Of a stretch of DNA of 43,038 nt, positions 17,201-26,030 are shown one piece after another. The DNA is from Clostridia bacterium (lineage in GTDB: Bacteria; Bacillota; Clostridia; Christensenellales; Borkfalkiaceae): NCBI GenBank assembly GCA_021204585.1, contig JAJPZC010000151.1:1-43038 (forward strand), in the 5' to 3' direction. The notes below the pieces were generated by a model that saw only the letters and a list, made by a program, of their open reading frames with translations, was not told the DNA's origin and made no database searches. Within the stretch, counting starts at the first letter, position 1, and every line of letters starts with the position of its first letter. The translations under genes were made by a program, and so were the position numbers.

Positions 17201-18265
17201 ATGAGAATCATACACACGGCGGACATACATCTGGGGTCCCCGATGGACTCCAAGTTCCCGAAGGAGATAGCCGAGGTTCGCAGGGGAGAGCTGAGGAAAA
17301 GCTTTGCGAACCTTGCGGACTATGCGAGAGACAACGGCGTGAAGGCCGTTATGCTCTGCGGGGACGTGTTTGACAGGGACCAGCCTTACAAGAAGGACAA
17401 GGACTTCTTTTACAGCGTGGTAAAGAGCCATCCCATGGTGGACTTCCTGTATCTGAGGGGCAACCATGACAGGGAGGCCTCATATGAGGGTGTGGAAATA
17501 CCCAACCTCAAGCTGTTCGGGACTTCGTGGACGAAGTACTCGTACGAGAACGTGGACATATACGGCATAGAGAGCTGCGAGGAGAACGCAGTCTCCATGT
17601 ATGCAACGCTGGAGCTGGACCCCGGCAAGATCAACATTGTCATGATGCACGGCCAGGTGTCGGACGTGCCGGGCAAGGATCTTGTATGCATACCAAAGCT
17701 CCGCAACAGGAACATCAACTATCTGGCACTGGGGCATATCCATATGCCTTCTTACACCATGCTGGATGAGAGGGGCGTGTACGCCTATTCCGGCTGCCTG
17801 GAGCCCCGCGGCTTTGATGAGCTTGGCCAGCATTTCTTCAACTTCATAGGCGCCAACGGCAAGTTCTTCGTGAAGAGAGTGGACGGTGCGGAAAGGCAGA
17901 TACTGGAGTACAGCGTGGATATATCGGGGCTGAAGGATGCATATGCGGCGGCTGAGAGGGTGAAGGCACAGGTGCAGTTCAACCCGAAGTTCATATACAG
18001 GGTTAACCTCACGGGCGAGGTGGACTGTGACACGGACCTCTTTGAGGATGACGTGTACAGCTACCTCAAGGACCAGTGCTTCTTCCTCATCGTAAGGGAC
18101 AGGACCAAGAAGAAGATAGACCTGGCATCGTATGAGAAGGACATGTCCTTGAAGGGCGAGTTCGTGCGCTATGTGACGGAGAGCGGAGACTTTACGGACG
18201 AGGAGAAGCAGATGATAGTTCACTGCGGCCTCAGAGTGCTTGAGGGGGAGGACTGCGACTTATGA
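17201..18265 (+). CDS. SbcD/YhaO-type metallophosphoesterase nuclease
   Basis: This 354-residue protein is a DNA-repair exonuclease subunit of the SbcD/Mre11 type, closest in layout to B. subtilis YhaO. The calcineurin-like metal-binding motifs are in place: Asp8 and His10 (HTADIHLGS), GDVFD at 54-58, GNHD at 87-90, the MMHGQ motif and GHIHMP with the last histidines. Mre11-type subunits cut DNA ends and hairpins in complex with an SbcC/Rad50-like ATPase, which is here the next gene. The start at 17201 has GGGGGA four bases upstream; a longer TTG-start version would enter the leader hairpin. The stop overlaps the ATG of the ATPase (ATGA), indicating coupling. Confidence 0.9.
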   Translation: MRIIHTADIHLGSPMDSKFPKEIAEVRRGELRKSFANLADYARDNGVKAVMLCGDVFDRDQPYKKDKDFFYSVVKSHPMVDFLYLRGNHDREASYEGVEIPNLKLFGTSWTKYSYENVDIYGIESCEENAVSMYATLELDPGKINIVMMHGQVSDVPGKDLVCIPKLRNRNINYLALGHIHMPSYTMLDERGVYAYSGCLEPRGFDELGQHFFNFIGANGKFFVKRVDGAERQILEYSVDISGLKDAYAAAERVKAQVQFNPKFIYRVNLTGEVDCDTDLFEDDVYSYLKDQCFFLIVRDRTKKKIDLASYEKDMSLKGEFVRYVTESGDFTDEEKQMIVHCGLRVLEGEDCDL

Positions 18266-20820
18266 AGCTTTTATCATGCGTAATACAGGGCTTCGGCAAG
18301 TTCAAGTCCGTAAAGATTGACTTCAACGAAGGCCTCACCTGCATATGCGAGGACAACGGATACGGGAAGACCACGCTTGCGGCCTTCCTCAAGGCCATGT
18401 TCTACGGCATGGACAGCAGCACCAAGAAGAGCAAGTTCAACGACAGGACGCACTATCTGCCCTTTGACTCCGGCGCATACGGCGGCGTTGTAATCTTTGA
18501 GTACGGCGGCATAAAGTACAGGATAAAGCGCACCTTTGACTCTTCATCCAGCACCAAGGATACGTATGAGCTCTCTGCGGACAGGGATAATGCGCCCTTC
18601 CTTGCAGACCCCATAGGGGAGAAGATATTCGGCATAGACAGGGACTCCTTTGAGCGCACCATATTCATAACCTCACAGGAGATAGACTTAAACTCCACGG
18701 ACAGCATCAAGACCAAGCTCAACAACTTCGTGGAGGGCACGTCGGATGACACCAACCTCCAGCAGGCCATTAAGAAGCTGGAAGGCCGCGCCAAGGACTA
18801 CTCATACAAGTCCGGCAAGGGCGGCCTCATATACGAGGAGAAGTGCAGGGCGGACAAGATCCGCAGCGAGATAGCCAACCGCGACAAGATTTCCGCAAGC
18901 CTCCAGGGGAAGTACACAAGGCTGAATGACCTGGACAGGCAGATAGCGGACCTTGGGCATGCGGTATCCGCAGCGCAGACGGAGAACACCCTTCGTGCGG
19001 ACTGGGAGCACTACGATGAACTCGTGGGAAACGTGAACGCCGCTGCGGAAGGATACAACGGAATACTGGACAGGTACCCGTACGGCGTGCCGGAGGTAGC
19101 CGATATAAGCGATGCCCGCAAGGCCATAGCAGCGTGCGAGACGGAGTGTGCCGTACTGGAGAAGAAGACCTTCACTGAACAGGATGAGGCAGACCTTGCG
19201 GCTCTTACCGCAAAGTTCCAGCCCGCTCCGCCCAACGAGAAGCAGCTGGACCTTGTTTCAGCGGACGTGCACGCCGTGCAGGATGCGGACGTGGCCATAG
19301 CGGGCCTTATGGCACGCACTCCCACAGAGACGGAGACCGCCTTGAAGAAGCGCTTTGACGGCCGTCTCCCGGAAGATTCTGCCCTGGAGGCCCTTGGCAC
19401 ATACGAGGCGCAGTACAAGGAGGCGGATGAGGCATACAGCACCGCCCCGGACGTGCTGGCGGCATCTGCCGGCGCAAAGTTCGGCAAGTTCAACATCATG
19501 CTGCTGATCATTGCCGCCGTGGTGCTTGTGGCGGGCATAGGAGTATGCTTTGCACAGCTCATAGCCGGCATAGTCCTCATCGTTGTTGGCCTCATTGTTG
19601 CCGTTCTGGACTGCTTCCTGTACCTCAACAAGAAGTCTTCAAGCCAGCATAGTGCGGGGGCTTTGAATGCAAGCAAGCTTTCGTACAAGGACAAGAGGGA
19701 TGAGGCGGCAAACCGTATTGGCGCCATCATAATGCCGTACGGATACAGCTTTGAAGGCGGTGTGCTCTTCGGGGCAAGCTCCTTTAAGAAGGACTTCAAC
19801 ATGTACCTGGAGTATGCGAAGGAAGATGCCGTCCGCACAGGGGAGATCCGCACAAACCAGCAGTCCAGGGAAACCAAGGCTGCAACCTTGCGCCTGTTCT
19901 TCCGCAGGTACGGAATAGAGGGGGATGCCTTCGCAGACAACCTTGCGGCCATCCGTGACCAGATAAACAGGTACAACACTTTGAGGGAGCGCAGGAACTC
20001 CTCCCAGAAGAGTGAGGAATCCACGAGGGACAGCATGCAGAAGCATTTTGGCTTTGCATGCGACTTCTGCAACAGGTACGGCCTGCCCTCAGACACAGTT
20101 GAGAACATCAAGGAGGCCTTGGCCGAGGCGGAAGAGGACTCCCGCCGCTTCAGCGGATACAAGGAGGCGTACCAGAACGCCGCCGCCAAGGCAAACGATT
20201 TCAAGGCCCACAAGAACCTCGTGTCGCGCCCCGAGGGCATCTCCGTGGACATAGAGGAGCTCAACGCAGAGATATCCTCCGTCAGCAAGGAAAGGAGCCA
20301 GCTGGCCCTGGAGATCAATTCGGCTGAGAAGGACATTGAGACCAAGCAAAGCCTGAACAACGACCTCGAGGAATCCACGGCGAAGATAGCAAGGTATTCC
20401 GCAAACTATGACATCATAGTAAAGACAAGGGACGCCCTGAAGGCTGCGGATGACAGGCTCAAGGACAAGTATGCCAACCCCATAAGCGGCTCATTCGCTG
20501 CGTATGAGAACGCCCTGCGCAAGAGCACAGGGGAGAAGATCTACATGACAAGGGACCTCACCGTGCGCTTTGAGCATGCGGGCGAGGAGAGGGGCGAGGA
20601 ATACCTCAGCTCCGGCCAGCGTGCCGCCTGCGCGCTCTGTTACCGTCTTGCCATCCTGGACAACATGTACTCCGGCGAGAAGCCCTTCCTCATTCTGGAC
20701 GACCCGTTCAGCACCATGGACGCAGCCCACTTCGCCTCATCCAAGGCGCTCCTTTTGGATCTGTCCCGCACCTTCCAGATAATCTATCTCACCTGCCACG
20801 AGAGCAGGATGATAATTTGA
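18262..20820 (+). CDS. YhaN-type SMC-like ATPase (Rad50/SbcC relative) with membrane hairpin
   Basis: This 852-residue protein has an ABC/SMC ATPase head split by a long coiled-coil region. Walker A is NGYGKTT (residues 32-38), the signature is LSSGQ (782-786) and Walker B is ILDDPF (811-816). Between them are charged helical segments and, at about residues 411-458, two adjacent hydrophobic segments. YhaN-like proteins carry such a membrane segment, unlike cytosolic SbcC, so the complex may act at the membrane. It is coupled by an ATGA overlap to the SbcD/YhaO-type gene; together they should form a DNA end-processing complex. It is shorter than typical SbcC (about 1000 residues). The next gene starts 18 bases after the stop. 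Confidence 0.88.
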   Translation: MKLLSCVIQGFGKFKSVKIDFNEGLTCICEDNGYGKTTLAAFLKAMFYGMDSSTKKSKFNDRTHYLPFDSGAYGGVVIFEYGGIKYRIKRTFDSSSSTKDTYELSADRDNAPFLADPIGEKIFGIDRDSFERTIFITSQEIDLNSTDSIKTKLNNFVEGTSDDTNLQQAIKKLEGRAKDYSYKSGKGGLIYEEKCRADKIRSEIANRDKISASLQGKYTRLNDLDRQIADLGHAVSAAQTENTLRADWEHYDELVGNVNAAAEGYNGILDRYPYGVPEVADISDARKAIAACETECAVLEKKTFTEQDEADLAALTAKFQPAPPNEKQLDLVSADVHAVQDADVAIAGLMARTPTETETALKKRFDGRLPEDSALEALGTYEAQYKEADEAYSTAPDVLAASAGAKFGKFNIMLLIIAAVVLVAGIGVCFAQLIAGIVLIVVGLIVAVLDCFLYLNKKSSSQHSAGALNASKLSYKDKRDEAANRIGAIIMPYGYSFEGGVLFGASSFKKDFNMYLEYAKEDAVRTGEIRTNQQSRETKAATLRLFFRRYGIEGDAFADNLAAIRDQINRYNTLRERRNSSQKSEESTRDSMQKHFGFACDFCNRYGLPSDTVENIKEALAEAEEDSRRFSGYKEAYQNAAAKANDFKAHKNLVSRPEGISVDIEELNAEISSVSKERSQLALEINSAEKDIETKQSLNNDLEESTAKIARYSANYDIIVKTRDALKAADDRLKDKYANPISGSFAAYENALRKSTGEKIYMTRDLTVRFEHAGEERGEEYLSSGQRAACALCYRLAILDNMYSGEKPFLILDDPFSTMDAAHFASSKALLLDLSRTFQIIYLTCHESRMII

Positions 20821-20838
20821 CGCACGGGAGGGCCTGAC

Positions 20839-21300
20839 ATGAGCGATGAAGAACTGAACGGATTTTTCCGGCTGGAGCAGTGCATGCTGCAGGCAGAGGT
20901 CTTCGGGATGTCCGCAGAAAGGGGATATGACAGCAAAGCCTTCATAAGAGGTTTCATGAGATCTGAGACCGCAAAGTATCTGGATGCGGATTTCAGCCGC
21001 ATGCAGAACGAGGTGCCAGCTTATATCATGGAGACCCTGGAAGACGAAGACAGAAAGTATGTCCACCCGGGCGTCTGCTTCCCTTTGGAGGAGATGCAGT
21101 GGGCAGGCTATCTGTACCGCTTGTGGCATCTTACGACAGGCGAGACCAGCAGGGAGATATACCGGCAGGCCAGCGCCACCGTGGTACACTCCGCATACAG
21201 TAAATACCGTACTCTGGACGGCCACGAGGTCATCCGCATACTGAAAGATGCATATGCAGCAAGGCAGGAAGAACGCAAGGCCGGCCGCAAGTCCGTCTGA
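20839..21300 (+). CDS. Conserved small protein of unknown function
   Basis: This 153-residue protein has a GGGAGGG ribosome binding site 6 bases before its ATG and follows the YhaN-like gene by 18 bases, so it is probably cotranscribed. It is acidic and helical, with the recognisable pattern DSKAFIRGFMRSETAKYLD followed by a W-x-G-Y-x-Y-R-x-W-H...TGE-x-S-x-E-I-Y-R-Q block (residues about 94-113). I associate this block with small uncharacterised Bacillota/Actinobacteria proteins, sometimes near toxin-antitoxin loci. No catalytic motif, signal or membrane segment is visible. The end of the gene runs into a 35-bp repeat array and a terminator. Confidence 0.8.
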   Translation: MSDEELNGFFRLEQCMLQAEVFGMSAERGYDSKAFIRGFMRSETAKYLDADFSRMQNEVPAYIMETLEDEDRKYVHPGVCFPLEEMQWAGYLYRLWHLTTGETSREIYRQASATVVHSAYSKYRTLDGHEVIRILKDAYAARQEERKAGRKSV

Positions 21301-21338
21301 GACGCGGCAGCTCATCCAGGCGCCTTCATACGCCAGCT

Positions 21339-21465
21339 GCCGCCAGCCTCAACCCTGCTTTATGCAAAAGCATACGGCCAGCCCTAACCCCGTTTCATAT
21401 GCAAGCATGCCGCTAGCCCTAGCCCAGCTTCATATGCAATCCACCGCCAGCCCCAGTCCGGCTGG
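21339..21465. repeat. 35-bp tandem repeats, 3.6 copies
   Basis: Copies start at 21339, 21374, 21409 and 21444 with an exact 35-bp period. Each has the core CCAGCC(C)TAACCC followed by (T/C)TTCATATGCAA. The last, partial copy contributes the left arm of the terminator at 21446-21470. The array lies between the small unknown gene and the IS630-like gene. Confidence 0.88.
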
Positions 21466-21470
21466 CTTTT
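21446..21470 (+). terminator. Rho-independent terminator after the YhaO/YhaN operon
   Basis: GCCAGCC / GGCTGGC forms a perfect 7-bp stem with a 7-base loop, followed by TTTT. Confidence 0.85.
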
Positions 21471-21617
21471 GAATTTCTGCAATGCTTTCATGGCCGCAGA
21501 AGACCCAGAGAAAACAGGGCTGGGGAGAAATAGGCATATACCATGACACAAGCCTGCCATGCGGCCCTGCGGCGTTAACGAAAACTGCAAAATATCTTCA
21601 AATTTGGCCGTTTTGAC

Positions 21618-21646
21618 TTGTATAAACGCGGCGCCATGTGTATAAT
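21618..21646 (+). promoter_or_regulatory. Promoter of the IS630-like/acidic-tail gene
   Basis: TTGTAT (21618-21623), 17-base spacer and perfect TATAAT (21641-21646). It lies 28 bases before the chosen ATG and makes longer N-termini impossible on this transcript. Confidence 0.7.
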
Positions 21647-21674
21647 GTACATAGACCAGAACAGGGGTGGTGTT

Positions 21675-22691
21675 ATGGCAGGCAGAACGACGCTCAAGCT
21701 GACTGAAAAGGACAAGGCTTACCTGAAGAAGATCACACGCAGGAGATCTATGGAGGCCAGGGCTGTCTCACGCGCCAAAATACTGCTTCACAAGGCTGAG
21801 GGGTACACCATAGACGAGATCGCCCAGCTCATGAAGATACACCGCAACACCGTCATTCTCTGCCTCAAGAAATACAATGAAGGCGGCATAGAGTACGCCC
21901 TCAATGACAAGCCCAGAAAGAGCATGGGCCGCGGCCACGGCGTCTCTGCAGAAGCCCGTGACTGGGTCATCTCCGTAGCCAGCAGGGAGCCGCAGTATGC
22001 AGGCTTCCTGGATTCCAGCTGGTCCTACGAAGGGCTCACGTCATACCTCAGCAAGAATGCAGAAAAGTTCGGCTTCCCGGAGCTTGAGAACGTAAGCAAG
22101 ACCACCGTCCGCCGCATCCTTTCCACGGCAGACAACTCCACGCTCAAGATCCGCCGCAACGACCTCTCGCAGCACCGCCATGACGGCGACGTGCAGCTCT
22201 CCATAGCATTCGACGACATCCTTTCATCCGGCTCCGACTGGGAGAACCACGGTCCCGGCGAACAGCTCTCCATGTCCATGATGTTTGACCTCTGCGCCTC
22301 CGACTTCGCCGGGGAGCCAGACGAGACCCCTGAGTCCGAAGACGATCTGGATGACATTGATCTTGCCCTGGACGAGGCCGAAGAGGCAGAAGAAGCCCTG
22401 GAGGACGAAGACATCGCCCTGGACGAGGACATAGCCGAAGATGACGCCCTTGAGGACGACATCCAGGAGCAGGAGCCTATACTTGAAGAGCCGGCCGCAG
22501 AAAACCTTGCCGCTGCAGAAGATCCTGTTGCAGCAGAAGAGCCCGTTCCGGACGCAGAGCCTGCCGCAGAACCTGCAGAAGATACACCCGCAGAGGAGCC
22601 TGCAGCAGAGCCCGCAAATGATTCCATTCCAGAGAGTGTCCCTGAGACAGAGCCTGTGGAAGAGCACACTGAGGAGCCCACGGAAGAGTAG
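21675..22691 (+). CDS. IS630-type transposase DNA-binding half fused to a long acidic tail
   Basis: This 338-residue protein starts with about 155 residues like the paired helix-turn-helix region of IS630/Tc1-mariner transposases (EARAVSRAKILLHKAEGYTI, then DEIAQLMKIHRNTVILCLKK, then a second HTH with SKTTVRRIL). The catalytic DDE/DDD domain that should follow is absent. Instead, after a short linker, about 130 residues are almost wholly Asp, Glu, Ala and Pro (EEPAAEPAEDTPAEEPAAEP-like). This looks like a domesticated DNA-binding protein with an acidic tail, not a broken insertion sequence: the frame is intact, it has its own promoter and terminator, and no terminal inverted repeats were seen. 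The ATG at 21675 has a GGGGTGGT purine-rich site. Function unknown; a transcription or nucleoid factor is possible. Confidence 0.82.
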   Translation: MAGRTTLKLTEKDKAYLKKITRRRSMEARAVSRAKILLHKAEGYTIDEIAQLMKIHRNTVILCLKKYNEGGIEYALNDKPRKSMGRGHGVSAEARDWVISVASREPQYAGFLDSSWSYEGLTSYLSKNAEKFGFPELENVSKTTVRRILSTADNSTLKIRRNDLSQHRHDGDVQLSIAFDDILSSGSDWENHGPGEQLSMSMMFDLCASDFAGEPDETPESEDDLDDIDLALDEAEEAEEALEDEDIALDEDIAEDDALEDDIQEQEPILEEPAAENLAAAEDPVAAEEPVPDAEPAAEPAEDTPAEEPAAEPANDSIPESVPETEPVEEHTEEPTEE

Positions 22692-22714
22692 TTTATTCAG
22701 ATCATAATAATCAC

Positions 22715-22752
22715 AAAGCAGCCGTCTGTTGAAATGGACTGCTGCTTTTGTT
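22715..22752 (+). terminator. Terminator after the acidic-tail gene
   Basis: AAAGCAGC pairs with GCTGCTTT across a loop that includes a further GTC/GAC pairing. The second arm ends in TTTTGTTG. It begins 23 bases after the stop codon. Confidence 0.65.
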
Positions 22753-22764
22753 GATTTTGCCATA

Positions 22765-22784
22765 TGTGCCCATGTATGGGCACA
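22765..22784. promoter_or_regulatory. Strong inverted repeat upstream of the first helD-like gene
   Basis: TGTGCCCATGTATGGGCACA is a perfect 9-bp inverted repeat around a 2-base centre, 36 bases before the helicase ATG. Its size and placement fit an operator for a dimeric regulator. It is not present before the second helicase. Confidence 0.55.
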
Positions 22785-22820
22785 ATACACTTTGATATTA
22801 GCTATAGGGGGATACTGTTT

Positions 22821-25190
22821 ATGGACAACAATCAAATGCGCAAGCTTAAGCAGGTTATTAGCCCAAACAAACATCCTGACAAGCAGTTCTTCCATGATTT
22901 TAAAGATCATGATAGGCAAATGCAGATTGAGAACGACCATTTGAATGCTGTCTTGACACTTGCTGATCTGAAGATCGCTGAACAAAAAGGCTGGGAAGGG
23001 CGCAAGGAGAAAGAAAGGGATGATGAACGGGAAACACCAGGCTCTGATAAGTACAAAGTTGAGCGTATGACGCAACTGAAAGCGCAAATCAAAAGAGATG
23101 ATGCTAAGGTTAAAGATCTGGAGTCAATTAAGGTAGATCCCTATTTTGCAAGGGCAGATTTGTATGATGAAGACGGAGGATATAACAGCTACTATATAGG
23201 ATATACTTCTAATACAGATTTAGAGATTGTCGGATGGGAAAGTCCTTTTGCAAAGGCATATTATGCATCACAGCAGCCTTTATACCATGTGAATGGTATA
23301 GATTATCATGTTATTCTTCGAAGGGTGTTAGAACTCGATAAAGATAAGGTGAAGAGAATTGCAGATGATGGGCCTTATCTTGGAGATTACTTTTCGAGTG
23401 AAGAGTTGGCTGATGTAAATGAGACCATGGTCTTTGACTCTTATTTAAAGGATGTTCTTAAGAGTCGCAAAGAGAAGACTGAGATTGTTGATATAATCAA
23501 GACTATACAAGCAATACAGTATGAGATTATTTCACTTCCCGCCTCAGATCAGTTTGTGTGTCAAGGTGTGGCAGGTTCAGGCAAAACTATGGTCTTGTTA
23601 CACAGACTTGCATACTTGCTGGCCAGTAATAAAGACAAGATCCAGTCTGTTAATGTTCTTGTGATTTCGCCATCAGATTCCTACAATGATTTTATCAAAG
23701 GCATTTCCAAAGTGCTGAAAATATCAAACCTTCACACTAGCACAATTGATAGCTATTTCATGTCTGTTCTAAAGAACGCAGAACTGGATTTTTCCGATAA
23801 AATAGACTTGTCAGTCTCACCTAAGAGGGCCTATCTCGAATATCTTTACTCGATGTCGTTTGTCAAGAATGTTGAGGATTATATTGGCAAAACATATGGT
23901 GGGATCACTAAGCTAATTGATCAGGAGAAAGATCTTATCATTAGGATTCTTGAAGCATGTACGCAGCAGATTAATGCATATGGTAAGATTAAGAACAGTT
24001 CCATTCGTGTACAGAGTACTGTCTTGGGAGAGATTACGGATGATACCAATTACTCAAAGCCATTTACCAAAATGGTTGATTGCATCAGGGATGTGTTGGA
24101 ATTTAGCTCATTAGCTTCCATTGACGAGTTAAAAAAATATTCGTATGCTTCTCTTATCGAAAGGTTCTCTTCATTCTACAAGGCAATATGTTATCTCGAA
24201 TCTGATTCCCGCAAGATATGTACGGACGCCCTCAATGATTTGCTTGCACTTAAGAACAATGTTCAGAATGATTTGTTGGATGCTGAATATGGCAAAAAGA
24301 AGTCCAGTACGGATGATGAACCGCGTAGTGCTCAAACAGTCAGATATAAGAATCTTGTTTCGGAGATAGATTCTGCCTGTTCTCTTGTTCAGAGGGTATC
24401 AGATGGGCTTGCCCCGATACTGTATTTTGCTCATGTAATGCATGATGCTGAGTCCCTGGATGATATCGGGAAGTGCAAGAAGGCCAAAGATGTTATAGAA
24501 CATTTTTACAACTTCTTCGTGCTACCTAGGAAGAAGGAATATAAAGTTAAAACAACGTCGTTCATGAAGTGTGATGTGTATACTTTTGCGTACATTCTCT
24601 CAGAACTTGGATATGACCTTACACCTAAGTATGCGTACATGTTCATAGATGAGGCACAGGATATCTCATGGCCGGAATACCATATTTTGAAGACCATAAA
24701 CAAGAACGCCGTCTTCAATATTTATGGCGATCTAATGCAGAATATAACACCATTCCGAGGACTTAAAAGCTGGGACAGTATTGGCCTCGATGTTTACAAT
24801 CTAGATATAAACTATCGTAACACTAATGAGATAGTAAACTATGTGGCCAGCGAACTGCGAATTGACATGAAACCCGTTGGAGTTAGCGGGGAACCGGTCA
24901 AGACTCTTTCTGCCAAAAACGCAGCTGCGTATCTTTCTCAACGGAAGGGACTTAAAGCAATTATCTGTTCTGATGAAAGCTTACATGCCTTTAAAGACGC
25001 TTCATATAATCTTCTCAGAAGGACCAATAAGGTTGCCAAGGATAGGATCAATGTCATGACGGTCTATGAAAGCAAAGGCCTTGAGTTCTCAGCTGTTGTC
25101 GTTTGTGATAACGACCTTTCCGCCAACGAAAAATACATAGCTTATACAAGAGCACTTAGCGAACTTATCGTTGTCCATGATAAGGTATAG
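22821..25190 (+). CDS. HelD-like superfamily 1 helicase, copy 1 (AT-rich)
   Basis: This 789-residue protein is a UvrD/Rep-fold ATPase of the HelD group. HelD proteins of Gram-positive bacteria bind RNA polymerase and release it from nucleic acids, using an N-terminal coiled coil and ATP. The N-terminus here is charged and coiled-coil-like (about residues 1-95). Walker A is GVAGSGKT at 249-256; later motifs are FIDEAQD, GDLMQNITPFRG (motif III), NYRNTNEIV and VYESKGLEFS (motif V) and AYTRALSEL (motif VI). The ATG at 22821 has GGGGGA 8 bases upstream; an in-frame ATG at 22764 lies in the inverted repeat. Its base use is much more AT-rich than its paralogue at 27681, suggesting separate acquisition. 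HelD versus another SF1 helicase is not certain. Confidence 0.85.
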   Translation: MDNNQMRKLKQVISPNKHPDKQFFHDFKDHDRQMQIENDHLNAVLTLADLKIAEQKGWEGRKEKERDDERETPGSDKYKVERMTQLKAQIKRDDAKVKDLESIKVDPYFARADLYDEDGGYNSYYIGYTSNTDLEIVGWESPFAKAYYASQQPLYHVNGIDYHVILRRVLELDKDKVKRIADDGPYLGDYFSSEELADVNETMVFDSYLKDVLKSRKEKTEIVDIIKTIQAIQYEIISLPASDQFVCQGVAGSGKTMVLLHRLAYLLASNKDKIQSVNVLVISPSDSYNDFIKGISKVLKISNLHTSTIDSYFMSVLKNAELDFSDKIDLSVSPKRAYLEYLYSMSFVKNVEDYIGKTYGGITKLIDQEKDLIIRILEACTQQINAYGKIKNSSIRVQSTVLGEITDDTNYSKPFTKMVDCIRDVLEFSSLASIDELKKYSYASLIERFSSFYKAICYLESDSRKICTDALNDLLALKNNVQNDLLDAEYGKKKSSTDDEPRSAQTVRYKNLVSEIDSACSLVQRVSDGLAPILYFAHVMHDAESLDDIGKCKKAKDVIEHFYNFFVLPRKKEYKVKTTSFMKCDVYTFAYILSELGYDLTPKYAYMFIDEAQDISWPEYHILKTINKNAVFNIYGDLMQNITPFRGLKSWDSIGLDVYNLDINYRNTNEIVNYVASELRIDMKPVGVSGEPVKTLSAKNAAAYLSQRKGLKAIICSDESLHAFKDASYNLLRRTNKVAKDRINVMTVYESKGLEFSAVVVCDNDLSANEKYIAYTRALSELIVVHDKV

Positions 25191-25217
25191 TCAGTTGATC
25201 GTGATCAAAACAACTGA
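25191..25217 (+). other. Hairpin directly after helD-like copy 1
   Basis: TCAGTTG (25191-25197) pairs with CAACTGA (25211-25217); inside lies TTGATC-GT-GATCAA, giving an alternative fold. There is no T tract, so this is a processing or pausing hairpin more than a terminator. Confidence 0.4.
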
Positions 25218-25242
25218 TGAGTAATCAAACAAGCATAACAAT

Positions 25243-25275
25243 ACAGCCGCCCAGGACATACCCGGACGGCTGTTT
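25243..25275 (+). terminator. Terminator-like hairpin after helD-like copy 1
   Basis: ACAGCCG-c-CC pairs with GG-a-CGGCTGT and is followed by TTTC. The same hairpin recurs at 25634-25662 and 25857-25888 as part of the 226-bp repeat. Confidence 0.6.
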
Positions 25276-25286
25276 CAGCTCCAAGA

Positions 25287-25333
25287 AAATTGTTACAAGA
25301 CACCCCTGAAAACTTGAGAATTTTGTTACAGAT
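25287..25333 (+). repeat. Two-copy version of the TTGTTACAA repeat
   Basis: The cores TGTTACAAG (25291) and TGTTACAGA (25324) are 33 bases apart, with CACCCCTGAAAA between them. This closely matches the first unit of the 14355 array (TTGTTACAAACCGGCCCCTG), so both belong to one dispersed repeat family. Confidence 0.7.
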
Positions 25334-25428
25334 TTTACGCGTGAAGCGCTAATATGATAATATATATTAAACTTTTGATTGATTCAAATAATGCGTGTAA
25401 TTTTATAGCGTCAATCAGTGAACCGGCA

Positions 25429-26030
25429 CGGCTGTTTCGTTATTATATGCAATCATTTTCATCTGAATCATGCAGAACTGCAGGGATTTTGCCCCTGCGA
25501 ATTATGCAGATTTGTAAAAACCTTCACATATTCCGGCATTTCCGAGTAAACCCAGAATCCTGATTACTTCATTACTCGTCTTACTTTGAAGGGCCATAAA
25601 TTGTTAAACATTACCAAACAAGCACAACAATGCAGCCATCCAGGACATACCCGGACGGCTGTTTCGTTATTATATGCAAGCATTTTCATCTGAATTATGC
25701 AGAACTGCAGGGATTTCGCCCCTGCGAATTATGCAGATTTGTAAAAACCCTCACCTATTACGGCATTTTCGAGTAAACCCAGAATCCTGATTACTTCATT
25801 ACTCGTCTTATTTTGAAGGCCTTAAATTGTTAAACATCACCAAACAAGCACAACAAAGCAGCCGCCCAGGACATTCCCGGACGGCTGTTTCGTTATTATA
25901 TGCAAGCATTTTTATCTGAATCATGCAGAACTGCAGGGATTCCGCCCCTGCGAAATATGCAGATTTGCTGGGCTTTTGCCTCTGCGAAATATGCAGATTT
26001 GCTGGGCTTTTGCCTCTGCGAAATATGCAG
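25429..26030. repeat. Three tandem copies of a 226-bp repeat between helD-like copy 1 and the MATE gene
   Basis: Copies begin at CGGCTGTTTCGTTATTATAT at 25429, 25656 and 25882, so the period is 227 and 226 bases. The first two copies are almost identical over their full length. The third diverges after about 95 bases into the 34-bp array. Part of another unit precedes the first copy (25225-25275). Each copy has a GCAGGGATTTTGCCCCTGC-like hairpin, a conserved stretch ATCCTGATTACTTCATTACT and the CAGCCG/CGGCTG terminator-like hairpin. No convincing coding potential: short frames across it have no ribosome binding site. With the 47 bases at 25287, this explains the 872-base gap. Confidence 0.85.

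Noticed and set aside
22025-22681. Long Ser-rich frame on the minus strand opposite the acidic tail
   Set aside because: It is the antisense of repeated GAG/GAA/GCA codons, which automatically gives Ser/Gly runs; the plus-strand gene has the promoter and ribosome site.
21675-22691. An intact insertion sequence of the IS630 family
   Set aside because: The DDE catalytic domain is absent, and no terminal inverted repeats or TA target duplication was found.
25354-25563. 69-codon frame across the first 226-bp repeat
   Set aside because: No ribosome binding site. Similar frames arise in the other copies only because the DNA is repeated, and they are not kept open in all copies.
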